DNA of 64,000 nt from Polytrichum commune (taxonomy: Eukaryota; Streptophyta; Polytrichopsida; Polytrichales; Polytrichaceae), in NCBI GenBank assembly GCA_950295325.1, contig OX485806.1, forward strand, positions 2,234,001 through 2,298,000, in the 5' to 3' direction. Shown one piece after another: positions 1 to 12,775 of this stretch (positions within the stretch are counted from its first letter, which is position 1; the number at the start of each line of letters is the position of its first letter). The notes under the pieces were generated by a model that was not told the origin of the DNA, ran no database searches, and saw nothing but the letters and a program-made list of their open reading frames with translations. Both the position numbers and the translations under genes were made by a program.

Positions 1-2395
1 TTGAGTTGTATTACGGTTTTGATACCATGGGTAGGTTCTTTGATACCACTATTGAATTTGTTGATTATTGTTACCATGCATTGACTTGCCTACATATCAG
101 TCCAATATTGGTCAAGACCTCACAACTCCAAACCAAGGCACCAATTCACGGACTACACAACCTAATATGTCATTTCACAGGCAATCATAAACTTAATTTA
201 GGCATCCCCAAAAGAAATATGGGCAATGGCCTTGAAAACTTGGTCATAGGGGTGTATGGGGCCTTTAGGGCATCATCACAAAATTTTGTAGAAAACCATC
301 AATTTAATGTAATTTTATTGTTTTGTGAAAAAAATTTAAACAATGACTTGTTCAATATCACCCACTTGCACACCACTTCCACCGTCTTTTAAAATATGTA
401 GATTTTTCTTAGAATTATTTTTGCGTTAAAACGTTTCTTAGAAAATTGTATACATTTGCATCGATTCAAAAAGATATAGCATTGTGTAACTCCAAATAGT
501 CAATGACACTAAATAAAACATTTAGTGTAATGTCAGGTCGATGCTCCCAGTTGATCAGATGTAAAGAAAGTGTGCATTCCACTTGCATTATGTAGCTCTC
601 TTTCTGGGTGGAAGATTGGAATTTTGTAGGCGCCCTTCTGGTGTCCTTGCTGGAATAATGTAGTTGCCACGTAAGATTCAAGCAGTTTAAGCTAATGTAG
701 GAATGACATGTGGTACAATGTGGATGGTTAAATTTTTGTAGGAATACCTAAGAGTCCTCTATGGTGTTGGTGGGACGGTTTGATATACTGGAATGGAGAA
801 AGGGTCAGGCTCAAATATACTGGTGCTGGAATGTAGATTCCACTTGACATTCAATTGGGTCTCAGCCAATGTAAGACTGACATGTTGCAGAACGTAAGGG
901 TAAAATTTATTAATCTTTTGTTGGAGTAGAGAGCCCTCCTTGGTTATTGGTGAGGTTCAAGACTGGAATAGAGTGAAATGGGTCAGGTTTGACATCGACA
1001 AGGTAGACTCACAGATGTGGCATGCATTCATGTTATGAGCAACGTAGCTAATTACTCCACTCAAGAGTCCAGATATATATGTTTGGGATCGTTACTATGC
1101 TAAACCTGAAATCCAGGCTTCGTGGTCGTGGGCAAGATGGGCAGCATGGCAATATATATTCCCGAATCTTGTCACCTAGTTTAAGTTCTCGCACACCCCT
1201 TCACTCCTATAGCCATTTCCAAGAAGTATTCAACGAATCACCTTTGAGAAGCACTTACCTTGAATATATGGACATTTGGAATTATGAAATTCAAAAATGT
1301 TTTGTTGTCTACAGGTCATAATCTTAGTAATCACAATCTCACATGCTTCGCTCCTTCGTTTTCAAGAGGATACAATCAGTTCATGAAAAGCACTTTGAGA
1401 ACCATTCAATGACTCATCTCCCCGAAGCCTTTTCAAACCCATACCTTGAATATGTGTACATCTGGAAAATGGAGTGCGAAGATATGTTATTATCAATAGG
1501 TCACAATCTTACACGCTTCATTCCTCCAATTTCGAGAAGCGTACATTCAGTTGAAAGCATTTTGGGTAGCATATCCAAACTTCTCCCTTGAAAACATCAA
1601 CATTTGGGAGATGGAGAATATGTTGAATTATCAAAAGGTCCCAACTTCAATAATTTTGGAGACCATCAAAAATTTGTGACATTTTTCAACTCATGTGTTG
1701 TGCATAGAAACCAGTGGCTTTGGATTCAAAGAGATTTGTAGGCAATGGGACAACACTACAATCAATGTTACCCACGTCTGGATCTGTGTCTGTAGAAATC
1801 TATTCGTGGTTTATTGTTACCTAGAACCAAACAAACTCACATATCATGCACATTTCATGTGACTAAACTCCTACTCACTTTCTTTATTGCAGAAGATCAC
1901 ATTTCACACAAGAGTCCTAACAAGAGTCCTCACAACAGTAACTTACTTCACAGAGCGACCAACCCTAAGTACCGTAAGAGAGATGCCTACTTCCTAAATG
2001 AACTGACTACCCTATGAACTAACTATCTTCCATATGGTTCTAGATAGGAATGAGCTTCTACGTTCTTCTACAATGTCGAAACCAACAAGTGTCTAACTAA
2101 TGGTGCCAATATTGTTCAAACTCACAATTTCAGAAGGAGACCTCGTAGGGATAAGTTCCGTTCCTTGCAGATGATATTTACTGTTTAGTTGCGCTTTCGC
2201 TGCTCAAGGAGGAGCTGGCGACTTCAAAGAACACCCGGTTTAGGGTTCCTTCCGACTCAATTTTGCACTTGGCGATGATATAAATTATTTTTTTCTGTAT
2301 GATGATACAATTTACTTGGTCACTAAGTTGTTTCCTAAACTACATCGGGACGAAGTTGTATTCTATTTTTGCATCATTCTCATAACTTTTGGATA
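1..2395. other. No gene; degenerate repeats
   Basis: I see no supportable gene. From about 1190 to 1660 the sequence falls into three diverged units of roughly 150 bp, each carrying a version of 'cttgaatatatggacatttgg' followed by 'ggtcacaatct'. Related pieces lie at about 15730-15830, 17460-17720 and 1690-1790, so this is an old dispersed repeat. Two stretches (540-700 and 830-900) faintly resemble the promoter region of the three-copy gene family ('attccacttg', 'gccaatgtaagactgacatg') and could be promoter relics. Confidence 0.5.
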
Positions 2396-2399
2396 AATA

Positions 2400-2900
2400 A
2401 AAATTGATCTCGTACTGGTTGTATGTAATATTATATTGCAGTTGGGATAAATGTAGAGCTTGAAAGTTGAAAGCCTGATATGTTGAGATTAACATGACCG
2501 CCAATGATATTTTTCAAGCGAGATTCTGAGTGACTTACAATTTCAATAATGGCTTAAATAAGATACTTTTGAGCAGCATCGGGCCAATTCAATTTAGAAT
2601 CTCATTTTCGGACTGTCGGACATATTTATGGGTTAATTTTAACCCAAAAAAGAGCACCATGAGATCTATGATCGGGGAGAACCGGCACTTAGTTACAGAT
2701 GAACCGATTGAGTTTGATAAGTGACCGGTTGAAGTTCAAAACTGCAGGAAAATTACCGATCATTGTAGAGGATTTTATAGAGAATATATACCCAATTCAA
2801 TAAAGGAAAACCGAAGGAAGTCAACATGCAACCAGTTGGACTTCCAAACACTATAACCGATCACTGATTACAAATTTACAATTTATTCAGATCTTCACGT
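2400..2900 (+). repeat. Dispersed repeat, inverted partner of 9495-9960
   Basis: About 480 bp matches the reverse complement of 9495-9960, so copy 1 of the gene family and the following 5 kb sit between the arms of an inverted repeat. The right part (from about 2668) belongs to a short dispersed family rich in AACCGG/CCGGTT, also seen at 13150-13330, 13978-14757, 29640-29870, 60390-60540 and 63215-63400. Confidence 0.75.
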
Positions 2901-3248
2901 ACGATATCCAATTCCTTCACACTGGAATCGGATAGTATACACACAAATTGGATAAATCCCCTACGAGTAGCGACAGTGGAACGATGAATAGAAGAAATAA
3001 AATCTTCCGAATTCATGGAACCACTAAGACTCACTCAGCTACTCGTTTTGACGACCAAAAACATTTCAAGTGATCCGCAAAGGATCATATCTAAACTCGA
3101 AAAACCGCATACTTTGCAGGAAAGTATAGTTCCTCTTAAACTACCCCATGGGAAACATGTTCAACTCTCATATACCCAAGGATGAAGCATTTCTCAGTCA
3201 CGTTAGCCCCTGGAGACTGGTTACATATATATATCTATGATGAGGTGC

Positions 3249-4071
3249 TCATGATTCCAAGTCCTTCTTCAGGTCTTCAAAGGCTTTCAACTCGGGTATG
3301 GCCTCAACATTGTTGTTGGAGTTACGAGCCAACTCCGTCCCCAAAAGGTTTACACCCTCCACCTCCAACGCCGCCATGCGCTTCTTCTTCTCTGCGCCGC
3401 TCAACGCCCACTGCCAGATGGAGGTGTTCCGGCACCACACATACGCGTAGTACAAGTCGAACGTCTGTCGCTTTGGCCTGTACCTCACCAGCACGATCAT
3501 CATGTAGAAGATCGTCTCGTAGTTGTCGATGCTCTGCTTCTTGTTGAACTTGTTGCGCGTCTGCTCAGCCGAGTCGCTCATCTCATTCAGCACCTGCAGC
3601 AATGCGAGGGTCCGTGTCAACGGGACATAATTTCCACAAAATTTCACAATAAACTAAGCATTATAGATTCATGACTCTCTGACTGTTGCTTGAATGGGTC
3701 TTTTATGAAAATAGGACCAAGTTCAAACATCTAACCTTCTCGTCGGACGCTTCCAACACCTTGATGTCCGACGGGGTGAGTTGGAAAAGGGCCGCCATAT
3801 CGTCATCCTCTTGCGGAGTTCCAGCCTTTCGAATGAGGGGTGAGATGCAGTTTGCGATCTCCTCGCCCACCGTCGTCATGCCCGCCACGTCCTTGAGCAA
3901 CTTATTCAACCCCGACACAAGCTTCATGACTTGAGTGGCGGTGTGGTTGGTCGCCACATCGGTCTTCACCTCCCGGCTGTATGTAGCCAAAAAGTCCTGG
4001 TTCTTAAACCTTTGAGCCAAGTCCAGCAAGGCCTTGGCGGGAACTGCGACGGTAAGAGCTGCAACTGCCAT
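3249..4071 (-). CDS. Unrecognised helical protein, family copy 1
   Basis: Two exons: exon 1 3736-4071 (112 codons), intron 3594-3735 (142 bp), exon 2 3249-3593 (114 codons and stop). The intron starts GT after an AAG codon and ends in CTGCAG; both exons are whole codons (phase 0), giving 226 residues. The ATG at 4069-4071 is chosen because it is the one shared with the other two copies; an in-frame ATG lies 8 codons upstream only here. The protein is predicted helical and charged, with an Ala-rich N-terminus, a stretch around residues 20-45 (FKNQDF, HTATQVMKL) and an aromatic-rich C-terminal half (DLYYAYVWCR). I see no signal peptide, membrane segment or known catalytic motif. No stops or frameshifts interrupt it, and conservation of both exons across copies argues for function. 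Function unknown. Confidence 0.75.
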
Positions 4072-4725
4072 GTTTTCGTTCCACTTACGAACCACCCCAA
4101 TTTATAAGTAACTGCGTTGAATATTCTGCAAACATCCAACGAAACCTTGCATGAGTCCACGACGGTCCGGTTCAGGTAGGACTCTGAAGTTATCTAGTGT
4201 CTACCAACCACAAATTATCGGTTGGTCGTCTAGATCCAAAACCTGCGAATCAATCGCAACATCTATACATCTAGTTCAATCAGGACCTTTCACATTAATC
4301 GCATGAAGCAGGAGAATCATAGTCATCGGAACCATTTGCAGTGCACTGAACTAACTTGCTAACTCTCGACTGGACATTATAAAATGCAAGCCTAATGCAA
4401 GATGACTGATCGACATGACTACTCAGTTGTGCATACATCGAATTAAAGGGGAGTTCCAGCACCTCCAAACTACAAATCGCAACATCTACACATCTAGTTC
4501 AAATAAAGCTGCCACATCATCTCACGAAACAGCATTATCGTCACCCAAGGAAGGATTTGCAGTGCCCTGAACATACTTGCTTTGAAGCCTACAACTGAAG
4601 CAATAGAAGCCTTGAACGCAAGATGACTCGTAATGTTAATCAGGAAGCTTCAACGTGGTGAGGTCCAGATCGTCGTTACGCCAACTCTCCAAAGTGAAGT
4701 GTGGAGAATGAGTGCATTCCACTTG

Positions 4726-4734
4726 ATTTATATA
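4726..4734 (-). promoter_or_regulatory. Probable TATA box of family copy 1
   Basis: Reads TATATAAAT on the minus strand. It sits at the position equivalent to the TATA boxes of copies 2 and 3, next to a shared 'agtgcattccacttg'/'gtgaagtgtg' context. The distance of about 660 bp to the ATG implies a long or intron-containing 5' leader. The G-box seen upstream of copies 2 and 3 is degenerate here (CAGGTG). Confidence 0.5.
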
Positions 4735-5500
4735 CTCGCCATAGCTATAATCCCGGACGGAAAATCGGCGAGCAGTCGCGTTGAAAGGGGTTATGGGCAA
4801 TGTCAGAATGGCAGGTGGCAGATTGTGACGGGGAGACTGACTGTAATGGATTTGTTTGTCAGAGCCCCCTTCATGGCGGTGATCGAATGAAGAGATTCGA
4901 GACTCGAGAGTGGCATCAAGAATAGGTCGGATCCAATAATGCACGTCCAGATATGCGGCATTCAAGCAATAGGGTGACCATCTAAATTTCACCGCTTAGG
5001 TTTAGATAGGTTTGAGGATGGCAACGACCATCCCGAAATCGAGGGCCTCGTGATGAACGGCCCCTCACACTTCTCACATGGGTTGGTTGAGTCAGGAATA
5101 TCCTGGGCAACATGGCTATGTTGTGTACCGCACGCATTTATTTTTGACAAAGAGTTTTTTATTTTTTAAAAAACAATTTAGACAGAAGGCCAACACAACT
5201 AACGCCGATATGAATTAAAACCAAGAAGCAAATGTGCCCACACCGAGGGCAGGTGGGACCCCTCGGACGTGAAACACTGCCATGTAAGGAGTAACATAAC
5301 ACGACCCCCAGCAAGGACAACCGCCGAGCGCCCGCGTCATTGAGGAGTTGTGAATGGGCCTTGTGTAATGATCTCCTACAAATTTTTAAAGGAAACCTTG
5401 TAGAGTGACCAACACTCGCACATAGGGTACGTGGTATATCCACTGGGTGGATTTCTAAAACCCACCGCTGGCAGCATTACACCGACCGCTGGCAGCCAAT
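4735..5500. other. Upstream region of copy 1, no gene
   Basis: The sequence to about 5130 is a distant relative of the region upstream of copy 2 (13540-13830; shared 'ggtggcagat', 'cctcacacttctcacatggg'). Beyond that I see no feature. Confidence 0.4.
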
Positions 5501-5522
5501 GAAATGTTGGCAGCGCTGTGAA

Positions 5523-5588
5523 CGGTAAAAGCACCTTGATAGGTGCTTTTGTAAACCCAGGTAAAAGCACCTAAAAAGGTGCTTCCGA
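5523..5588. repeat. Two adjacent hairpins with AGCACCT stems
   Basis: A perfect 10-bp inverted repeat (AAAAGCACCT, loop TGAT, AGGTGCTTTT) is followed about 20 bp later by a second of the same sequence (AAGCACCT, loop AAAA, AGGTGCTT). They look like the ends or core of a small foldback repeat. Confidence 0.6.
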
Positions 5589-5589
5589 C

Positions 5590-6780
5590 ATAGGGGTCGA
5601 CTTTAGGACCCGCACGGAAATTGCCACCCCTACCTTAGTCGCGAGCATGGTGCATCCGGGCCGTTGATTCACCAAGGCCCATCCAAGGGCCCCAATGGTC
5701 CTAAGTGGCAAAGGGCAGGATGGTGTTTGCCATCAAGGCGGGGTGTGGGGCCGTGGACCTCATGTCTTTTTTTCGGGGGTTGCTAGCTTTAGGGTCTTGT
5801 CAGGGCTAGGTGGTTGGGCTCAGTGGCTAGGTTGACTAGGTGGCTAGGTGGCTAGGTAGGCTTACTTACTAGGTGGCGAGGCATACTTATTAAATAACTA
5901 GTGGTTAGGCTCACTTGCTAAGTGGCAAAAGACGACTAAGGTTGGGTCAATCCTTTATTAGGCACATCTACTCTATTGGATTGGAAATGGTTTCCTCTAC
6001 TTATTTACCGTGAACATTGTCATTTCAAGTTTTCAAAATCGGACTTCAAATATAAAAGTGATAATAGGTCTAAATTTGGATGCCTAAATGATTTTAGGGT
6101 TTAGGGTTTAGGGTGACCCAACCTTAGTCATCTTTTGCCACTTAGGAAGTAAGCCTAACCAACTAGTTATTTAGTAAGTAGGCCTAGCCACTTAGCAAGT
6201 AAGCCTAACCAACTACAGTAATCTCCCGCTTAAGTACGCACTTTGAACCAGAGCCGTTGGTGCGCACTTAGTTGGTAGGTGCGTACTTTACTCATATCCC
6301 TTTCTAAACCCTTTGGTTTGATGAATCTCAACGGGAAACGGATGAAACCTGAGGCAACCCGCTTGACCGAAGTCAACGATGTGAAATCATTACAAAGTTG
6401 AGCAAGCCGAATGCACCGAGCAGGAAGCTCGGACCGGAGTATGAAGTGAGTGAAGGCACCATCTAGAAAGTTTGGGACAATCGGTAGAACATATTGCAAC
6501 GAATCATTTATTACTAGAGCCTATCGAGATATTTGTTGAATTCGAAAGTATTATTGACTTCAAAGGCTTTGAAGCTCTACACAACATTGTCCTCGACATC
6601 GACGAGCAATTGCTATGCTCTAATGTTCAAACGGAAGTTGTCAAACATATATCTTCAACATCTTTGGCTACCTCATCGTCGGGCCCCTGCAGACCGAGGT
6701 TTGTTATGGTAGACTTACCTTTGCGGCTCCCACCGCCAGCAGCTCGCATATCCCCCTTACCGTTGGTGCTTCAATTGCCA
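5590..6780. repeat. GGCTAGGT minisatellite and interstitial telomere repeats
   Basis: 5810-5900 holds degenerate tandem copies of a GGCTAGGTGG/ACTTACTAGGTGG unit, echoed at 6130-6215 by related reverse-complement units (TTAGTAAGTAGGCCTAGCC). At 6093-6113 there are three exact TTTAGGG units, the plant telomere motif. I see no gene; a short reading frame at 6472-6783 has no recognisable features and may be the decayed tail of the neighbouring LINE. Confidence 0.55.
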
Positions 6781-6799
6781 TAAGCCTCTTTGCTCGAGG

Positions 6800-8320
6800 T
6801 CCCTCTGGCATTGTTGGTTCACCACCAGCATCCTCCCCCTTGATGCCAGTTTGCAGGCCCTACTGTTGTGGCCTTGCTCTGTGCTTGTCTCGTTCCCGAT
6901 AGATCTGTGGCTTCAAGATAGGTTGAATTATATATGCTTTCCTCGGTGAGGGCGTGTTGTTTTTTCTCTTGGTATGAATTTTTGGCGTTGGCTTGTTTGG
7001 CCTTCTGTCTCAAAATAAATAAATAATATATGCCTGCATCAACATGTTTCACTTGTCCTTCTTCATTCCCTAGTGTTAGATCTCCATTCTTGTCACTCTC
7101 TAGGTCATTAGTTAGTTGTTGTGCTACAGATGTAGCCACAGCCAAAGGCATGTTGCTGGCCGATTGCCCTCTTTTGGATGATAATGGACTGCTAACTCCC
7201 CCATTTCCTTGCTACGAGTTATGATATATTTCCTCGTCTTTGCAATTGTGCTTTCAAATATATTCCTCCATGTGTTTTTCTTGCTCCTTAATTGTTGAAA
7301 GCCATCATGATCTGTTTCTATATTTTTGTTTTTTTCATGTGGCGGTATATGATACGAATGTGTTTGTCTTCCTCTACCCTGCATTGGCTTTTTCTGGAGC
7401 ATCTTCCAGTCGCTAGCTTTGTGCTTCCAACTTAAGCACATTCTACATCTAATAGGAAATTTGTCTTAATCAACCATAATTCTTTGGGGTGGCAAGATCC
7501 CCCCCTCATATTCAAGATCAATGCATGTTGCCCAACCTTTGCTAATCTCGAGGTTAATGTAGAATCTCGGGTCCTTCACATTCTCATTTCCGGTGTCCAT
7601 CCCAATAACTTCCCCAAGAGTTTCAACGATGGCAATAGCTTGTATTTTTATTCATAAGGCATATTCCTCAAGCTAACCCATGTGGGAAATGCTAGATTGT
7701 TGGGGTTGTCAGGATTGAACCATGGCACCCAGCTTTGTAGCAAGCATGTGCCCCACTTAGATCTAAAAGGGGATAACATCATTGCATTGTGAAGAGCGTC
7801 TTTATCATCCCCACCCTAAGTAAAAAAATTGTTTCCCTACATTTCTACAAAACGTCAATGCACTACCCTTTAACTTTTGGTTTAGGGTTTGGATCCACAA
7901 TCTCATTGCTTGTGAGGGGGGGGCTTTAGACCCACAAACTTTCCAATCAGGAGTTGATCTTTCAACAACGCAATGCGCGCAAGCAACATGTTAGTGTTAA
8001 CTGTGAAGTTGATTGCATCCTTTCTCACTAAGAAACCGTTGAAGTTTTTTTCCAAGTTTGATGGAAGGATCTCACCATAATGACCTTTAAACGGGTTGAG
8101 TTCTCCTTCAGAGATTTGTTGGCTAGCATCCACCAATCCCTCAAGCACCGCTTCTTCTATCTCCACATCTTGCCGTATCGCCTCACCCGCTATCAATCCA
8201 CCCAGGCTCATATTTCGGAGCAACAAGGCTCCGCCAACTTTTCCTATGGCGCTCCATCATTCCCTCTTGACAAAGATTTTGCAAGTCTTTCACATTTGGC
8301 ACACAAAGTGTATATATAGG
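6800..8320 (-). pseudogene. LINE ORF1 fragment (DUF4283 and zinc knuckle)
   Basis: On the minus strand an ORF1-type protein of plant L1-like LINEs is visible in pieces. The N-terminal part (8226-7903) shows an acidic region then FLVRKDAINFTVN and IGKFVGLKPPP, as in DUF4283. The C-terminal part (7441-7124) carries the zinc knuckle around CLSWKHKASDC, with its first cysteine just upstream. Several frame breaks and no EN or RT show a dead fragment. It is strongly similar to 37510-38910 and more distantly to ORF1 of the LINE at 31120-37505. Confidence 0.8.
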
Positions 8321-8337
8321 GTTTAGGGTTTGGATCT

Positions 8338-9490
8338 TGTTTTATTTTTATGTATACCGATAGTAGCGATACGTACATCTGTACAGATAGTGGTTCGTTG
8401 CTACAGAAAAGTGATACATCTGTTCGTGTCTTTTTAAGAGTATGTGTACAAGGAGGCCCAAAATCAGGATCATATGGGTGTAAAAGTGTCGGTGCCCGGA
8501 CAACACTGGTCTTATTACTACATGTAGTACTGATTGTTCAGAATGGTAGCGATGATTGGTGTTAGCTTCAACAGGATTTTACTATAATCAATGTGCAAGT
8601 ACTTAGAATCGGAAAAGTTGAGTTCTTGGGCTCTATTTGTTGGTGAAATTACTATTCCTGTCGACCAGTTCAATGAAGGCAGAGCTGTAGGAGGATGAAC
8701 GGGTCTTGCAACATGACCTTTCATATTGCTTTAACACCAATTAATGTTCATGACCTGTTTGTTATATGCTGCTTACTCGAAAACCATATTTTCTACCTGC
8801 AATGTGCAAATTGCTACACTTCGATGTACAATTAAGATTAGACATACATTTTCGAATAACATATTGCAGATAGAAAATTATCCTCATATCAAGATCGGAG
8901 TTGAAATGATTAAAAATTTCTTCTTAATTTCAGCCTTTAAGTTGATGTGGCTTTCACGTGAGCATTGCTATTATGCTTCTGCAATGCCCTGCACTGGTTC
9001 TAGCAGGCGTATATTAAAAAATCGTTATGGCCCAATTTTGTTTTTGATACCAGTGATGGTAAGATTCAATAATTGAGATCGTTTATACTCACATAGACTA
9101 AGGATGTTGTATATATGTGGTAATCCAAAGGGTAAATCCTTCGCTTAAATCGAGCTGTACATTCAAGCTGGGTTGCATGTTGTCGCAAGATTGACGCTGT
9201 AACATTGTACAGGAAATCAGAGACTACCTACATCTAGACTACGGAAATTATTTCATCTGAGTATCTAGCAACGATTGTGAGTAAATTCAGAGTGGCAATT
9301 TACAAACATAAGACAATCTTGAATTGATCAAAAGTCTATGTGCCTCTTGAGAGGTGAGCACTCCATGAGGAATCAGACTCAAATAATTCTAAGTTTAGAG
9401 CCCCATTTTGGTGCGGTTGGGCTATTCAGAGAAAATTTAAATTCCAAGAAGAGCAGCATGTGAGCAGCATAAGAATACAAACTGATGATT
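8338..9490 (+). repeat. Segment alpha, left copy (empty site)
   Basis: This block recurs at the right end of the window, broken up: 8338-8460 matches 39218-39339, 8460-9020 matches 40746-41314 and 9018-9490 matches 57465-57945. The left copy is uninterrupted, so it records the empty sites of a 1.4-kb hAT-like element and of the 16-kb copia element. No coding potential stands out; reading frames in it are not conserved between copies. Confidence 0.85.
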
Positions 9491-9494
9491 TATA

Positions 9495-9960
9495 GTGTTT
9501 GGAAGTCCGACATCGGTTACATTTTGACTTCCTTCGGTATTCCTTTATTAAATTGGGGCATATTCTATAAAATCCTCTAAAATGATCGGTAATTTTCCTG
9601 CAGTCTTGAACTTCAACCGGTCATTTCTTTGTTTATCTGTAACTAAGTGCCGGTTCTCCCCGATCATAGATCTCATAGTGCTCTCTTTTGGGTTAAAATT
9701 AACCCATAAATATGTCCCTACTGTCCGAAAATGAGATTCTAAATTAATTTCACCGGATTTTGGCCCGATGCTGCTCAAAAGTATCTTATTTAAGCCAAAA
9801 CTGATTGTCAGTCACTCAGAATCTCGATTCAAAAATATCATTAGCGGTCATGTTGTTAATCTCATCATATCAGGCTTTCAACTTTCAAGCTCCACATTTA
9901 TCCCAACTTCAACATAATACTACATACAACCTGTATGAGATCAAGGAGGTTCATTTCATA
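9495..9960 (-). repeat. Inverted copy of 2400-2900
   Basis: Reverse complement of the dispersed repeat at 2400-2900, including the AACCGG-rich part and the shared 'gggttaattttaaccc' palindrome. It separates segment alpha from the copy-2 gene block and is absent at the equivalent place in the right-hand duplicate, so it inserted or was lost after the duplication. Confidence 0.75.
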
Positions 9961-10114
9961 GAAGGTTATGCGGTTTGAATAACCATATAGAACATCTTTG
10001 CTCTACTTGATTACACTTAAAACTTACCTTCAATATCATGGGATTTCATCCTCTATACCTCATTAAGTACTACTCCCACGAGATGATTTTGATCACTCTA
10101 AGATCAACTTTGCA

Positions 10115-10385
10115 ACTTCGCACTTTGCAACTTTCCACTTTGGAGTTGTTCACAATCGTTGCTGGAGACCACTCGAACAGTTGGCGTGTGCACACATTAG
10201 CATTTAAATCAGAGTCTAAAAAATTGGACGTCTCAGAATCGTCAGCTGAGTGCTAATGTGGCAATTGAAACGTTGAAAGTAGATGTTTCAGATTCACCTA
10301 TCCGCACATTTTGTACCTGCATTTATTTCAAAATCTGGAATCCTTCTATGCGGATTAGTGTTGCTGGTGAGGTACAGGCCAAAGC
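10115..10385 (+). repeat. Inverted duplicate of 60141-60405 with exon scrap
   Basis: About 270 bp is the reverse complement of 60141-60405. Its right end (10360-10385) carries some 25 bp of exon 2 of the host gene family (reverse complement of 'cctgtacctcaccagca'), so one breakpoint lies inside a coding exon. Confidence 0.7.
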
Positions 10386-10845
10386 ATAAGAATACAAACT
10401 GATCATTTATTGACAGTTGGACTTCCAAACACTATAACCGATGATACCCTAAAATTCTCCCCAATCACTGAATGAGATTACAAATTCATCATTTATTCAG
10501 ATCTTTACGGACGATGTCCAATTCCTCACACATAAATTGGATAAATTCCCTACGAGTAGCGACAGTGGAACCATGAATAGAAGACATAAAATCTTCCGAA
10601 TGCATGGAACCACTAAGACTCACCCAGCTACTCGTTTTGACGACCAAAAACATTTTCAATGATCCGCAAAGGACTAGTAGACATATTTAAACTCGAAAAA
10701 CCGTATACTTTGCAGGAAAGTATAGTTCCTCTGAAACTATAGACAATTTACCCCATGGGAAACTCTAATATGCCCAAGGGTGAAGCATTTCTCAGTCATG
10801 CTAACCCCCGGCCGGCTGGTTACATATATATCTATGATGAGGGAC

Positions 10846-11675
10846 TCATGATTCCAAGTCCTTCTTCAGGTCTTCAAAGGCTTTCAATTCGGGTATGGCC
10901 TGAACCATGTTGTTGGAGTGACGAGCCAACTCCATACCCAAAAGGTTTACACCCTCCACCTCCAACGCCGCCATGCGCTTCTTCTTCTCTGCGCCGCTCA
11001 ACGCCCACTGCCAGATGGAGGTGTTCCGGCACCACACGTACGCGTAGTACAAGTCGAACGTCTGCCGCTTTGGACTGTACCTCACCAGCACGATCATCAT
11101 GTAGAAGATCGTCTCGTAGTTGTCGATGCTCTGCTTCTTGTTGAACTTGTTGCGCGTCTGCTCAGCCGAGTCGCCCATCTCATTCAGCACCTGCAGCAAT
11201 GCGAGGGTCCGTGTAATCAACGGGACATAATTTCCACAAAATTTCACAATAAACTAAGCATTGTAGATTCATGACTCTCTGACTGTGGCTTGAATGGGTC
11301 TTCTATGAAAATGGGACCAAGTTCAAACATCTCACGTACCTTCTCGTCGGACGCTTCCAACACCTTGATGTCCGACGGGGTGAGTTGGAAAAGGGCCGCC
11401 ATATCGTCATCCTCTTGCTGAGTTCCAGCCTTTCGAATGAGGGGTGAAATGCAATTTGCGATCTCCTCGCCCACCGTCTTCATGCCCGCCACGTCCTTGA
11501 GCACCTTGTTCAAGCCCGACACAAGCTTCATGACTTGAGTGGCGGTGTGGTTGGTCGCCGCATCGGTCTTCACCTCCCGGCTGTAGGTAGCCAAAAAGTC
11601 CTGGTTCTTGAACCTTCGAGCCAAGTCCAGCAAGGTCTGGGCGGGAACTGCGACGGTAAGAGCTGCAGCTGCCAT
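10846..11675 (-). CDS. Unrecognised helical protein, family copy 2
   Basis: Same structure as copy 1: exon 1 11340-11675 (336 bp), intron 11191-11339 (149 bp, donor GTACGT, acceptor CTGCAG), exon 2 10846-11190 (345 bp with TGA stop), phase 0, 226 residues. Exon lengths match copies 1 and 3 exactly, while the intron differs slightly in length. Compared with copy 1 it has changes such as AQT for AKA near residue 12 and MKT for MTT near residue 65. The open frame, retained splice sites and retained promoter suggest a working gene. It lies inside a block of about 3 kb that is nearly identical to 60395-63410. No family match is evident to me. Confidence 0.78.
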
Positions 11676-12646
11676 GTCTTGCGATCTACATAAAAGCAAT
11701 GGCAGCACAGGCAACGATGACAATCGTCAGTCCACATCCGGGCGCAGGTCACAAATTTAAGAGCCCAGGACATAGTGGTAGATGCAACAAACTAGCTGGC
11801 AAACCCCATGGCTATCTAGAATAGCTGTAACTGGTACTACTGATGAAAGTCGCACATCTTTAAAATATCCTAAGATTTAGTACAGAGGTGATGAACTTTA
11901 GGATCCCTCTTGAATGATCACATCAAGTCAGAAAGTAGCAGTCACACAATCAATCCTATTCCATCTCTTCATTTGGACCAATAAAAACAAGGGAATTTAT
12001 AAAAAAAAGGATCGATCCATATGAAAACGAAGTAGTTTTTTCATCCCTACAAGGAATGCAAGCCAAGCCCAATGCTTTAAAGATGACTTGATCGACCTGC
12101 TAATGATCAGATCCTGGCCCCTGAGGATGAACTAGTCAACCCAGGAACCCATACATTAAATACAGTACTACCTAGTTGAACCAACAACAGATCAGTTGCA
12201 CAACTCATTCAACCCATTCAGCTGCCTACACATTCATGGCAACATCTGCACATCTAGGTTCTAGTTCAAGCAGGCGCTGTAGATTCATCGCACGAAGCAG
12301 CAATATCATAGTCACCGAAAGTATAATAATTTGCAGCGCTCCGAACTTACTCGCTCCAAATTTGAAGCCTATAACATAGTTCGAATGCAATGCAAGCCCA
12401 AAATGACCACTCAGTGGCACATCTAGTTCAGGAAAATGCAAAGTGATAGCACGAATTAGCAGAAAAATTGGGAGTTGACACCGAAAGAAGTACTGGCAGT
12501 GCTGCAACACTGACCTTACTTGCTGTGCAGAAGCCTGAAAGGTATGCAATGCAATGGAAGCCCAACGCCAGATGGTTGAATGGGAATGATAGTCAGGACT
12601 CAGGAAGCTGCTGATGAAGTGTGAAGATCTGGTGCTCTCCCCTTGC

Positions 12647-12654
12647 CTTATATA
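12647..12654 (-). promoter_or_regulatory. TATA box of family copy 2
   Basis: TATATAAG on the minus strand, in an identical context at 62724-62731 upstream of copy 3. It lies about 970 bp upstream of the ATG, so the 5' leader is long and probably contains an intron. Confidence 0.6.
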
Positions 12655-12769
12655 CTATTCTAGAGCTCCAGGAATACTATTTGGGGAGAATCTGCAATTG
12701 AAGTTAGAAGATGCTTCTGATTTTTACCTCGCGTGAAACTCACGGTGGTAATGACCAATGTGTGAGTGA

Positions 12770-12775
12770 CACGTG
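12770..12775 (-). promoter_or_regulatory. G-box (CACGTG) upstream of copy 2
   Basis: CACGTG within GCCACGTGTCAC (minus strand), about 115 bp upstream of the TATA box and conserved upstream of copy 3 (62847-62852). This is the core bound by plant bZIP and bHLH factors and resembles an ABA-response element; regulation by them is inference. Confidence 0.45.

Noticed and set aside
10918-11274. Plus-strand reading frames over the host gene exons
   Set aside because: Shadows of the minus-strand exons; composition is Arg/Ser/Pro-rich nonsense.
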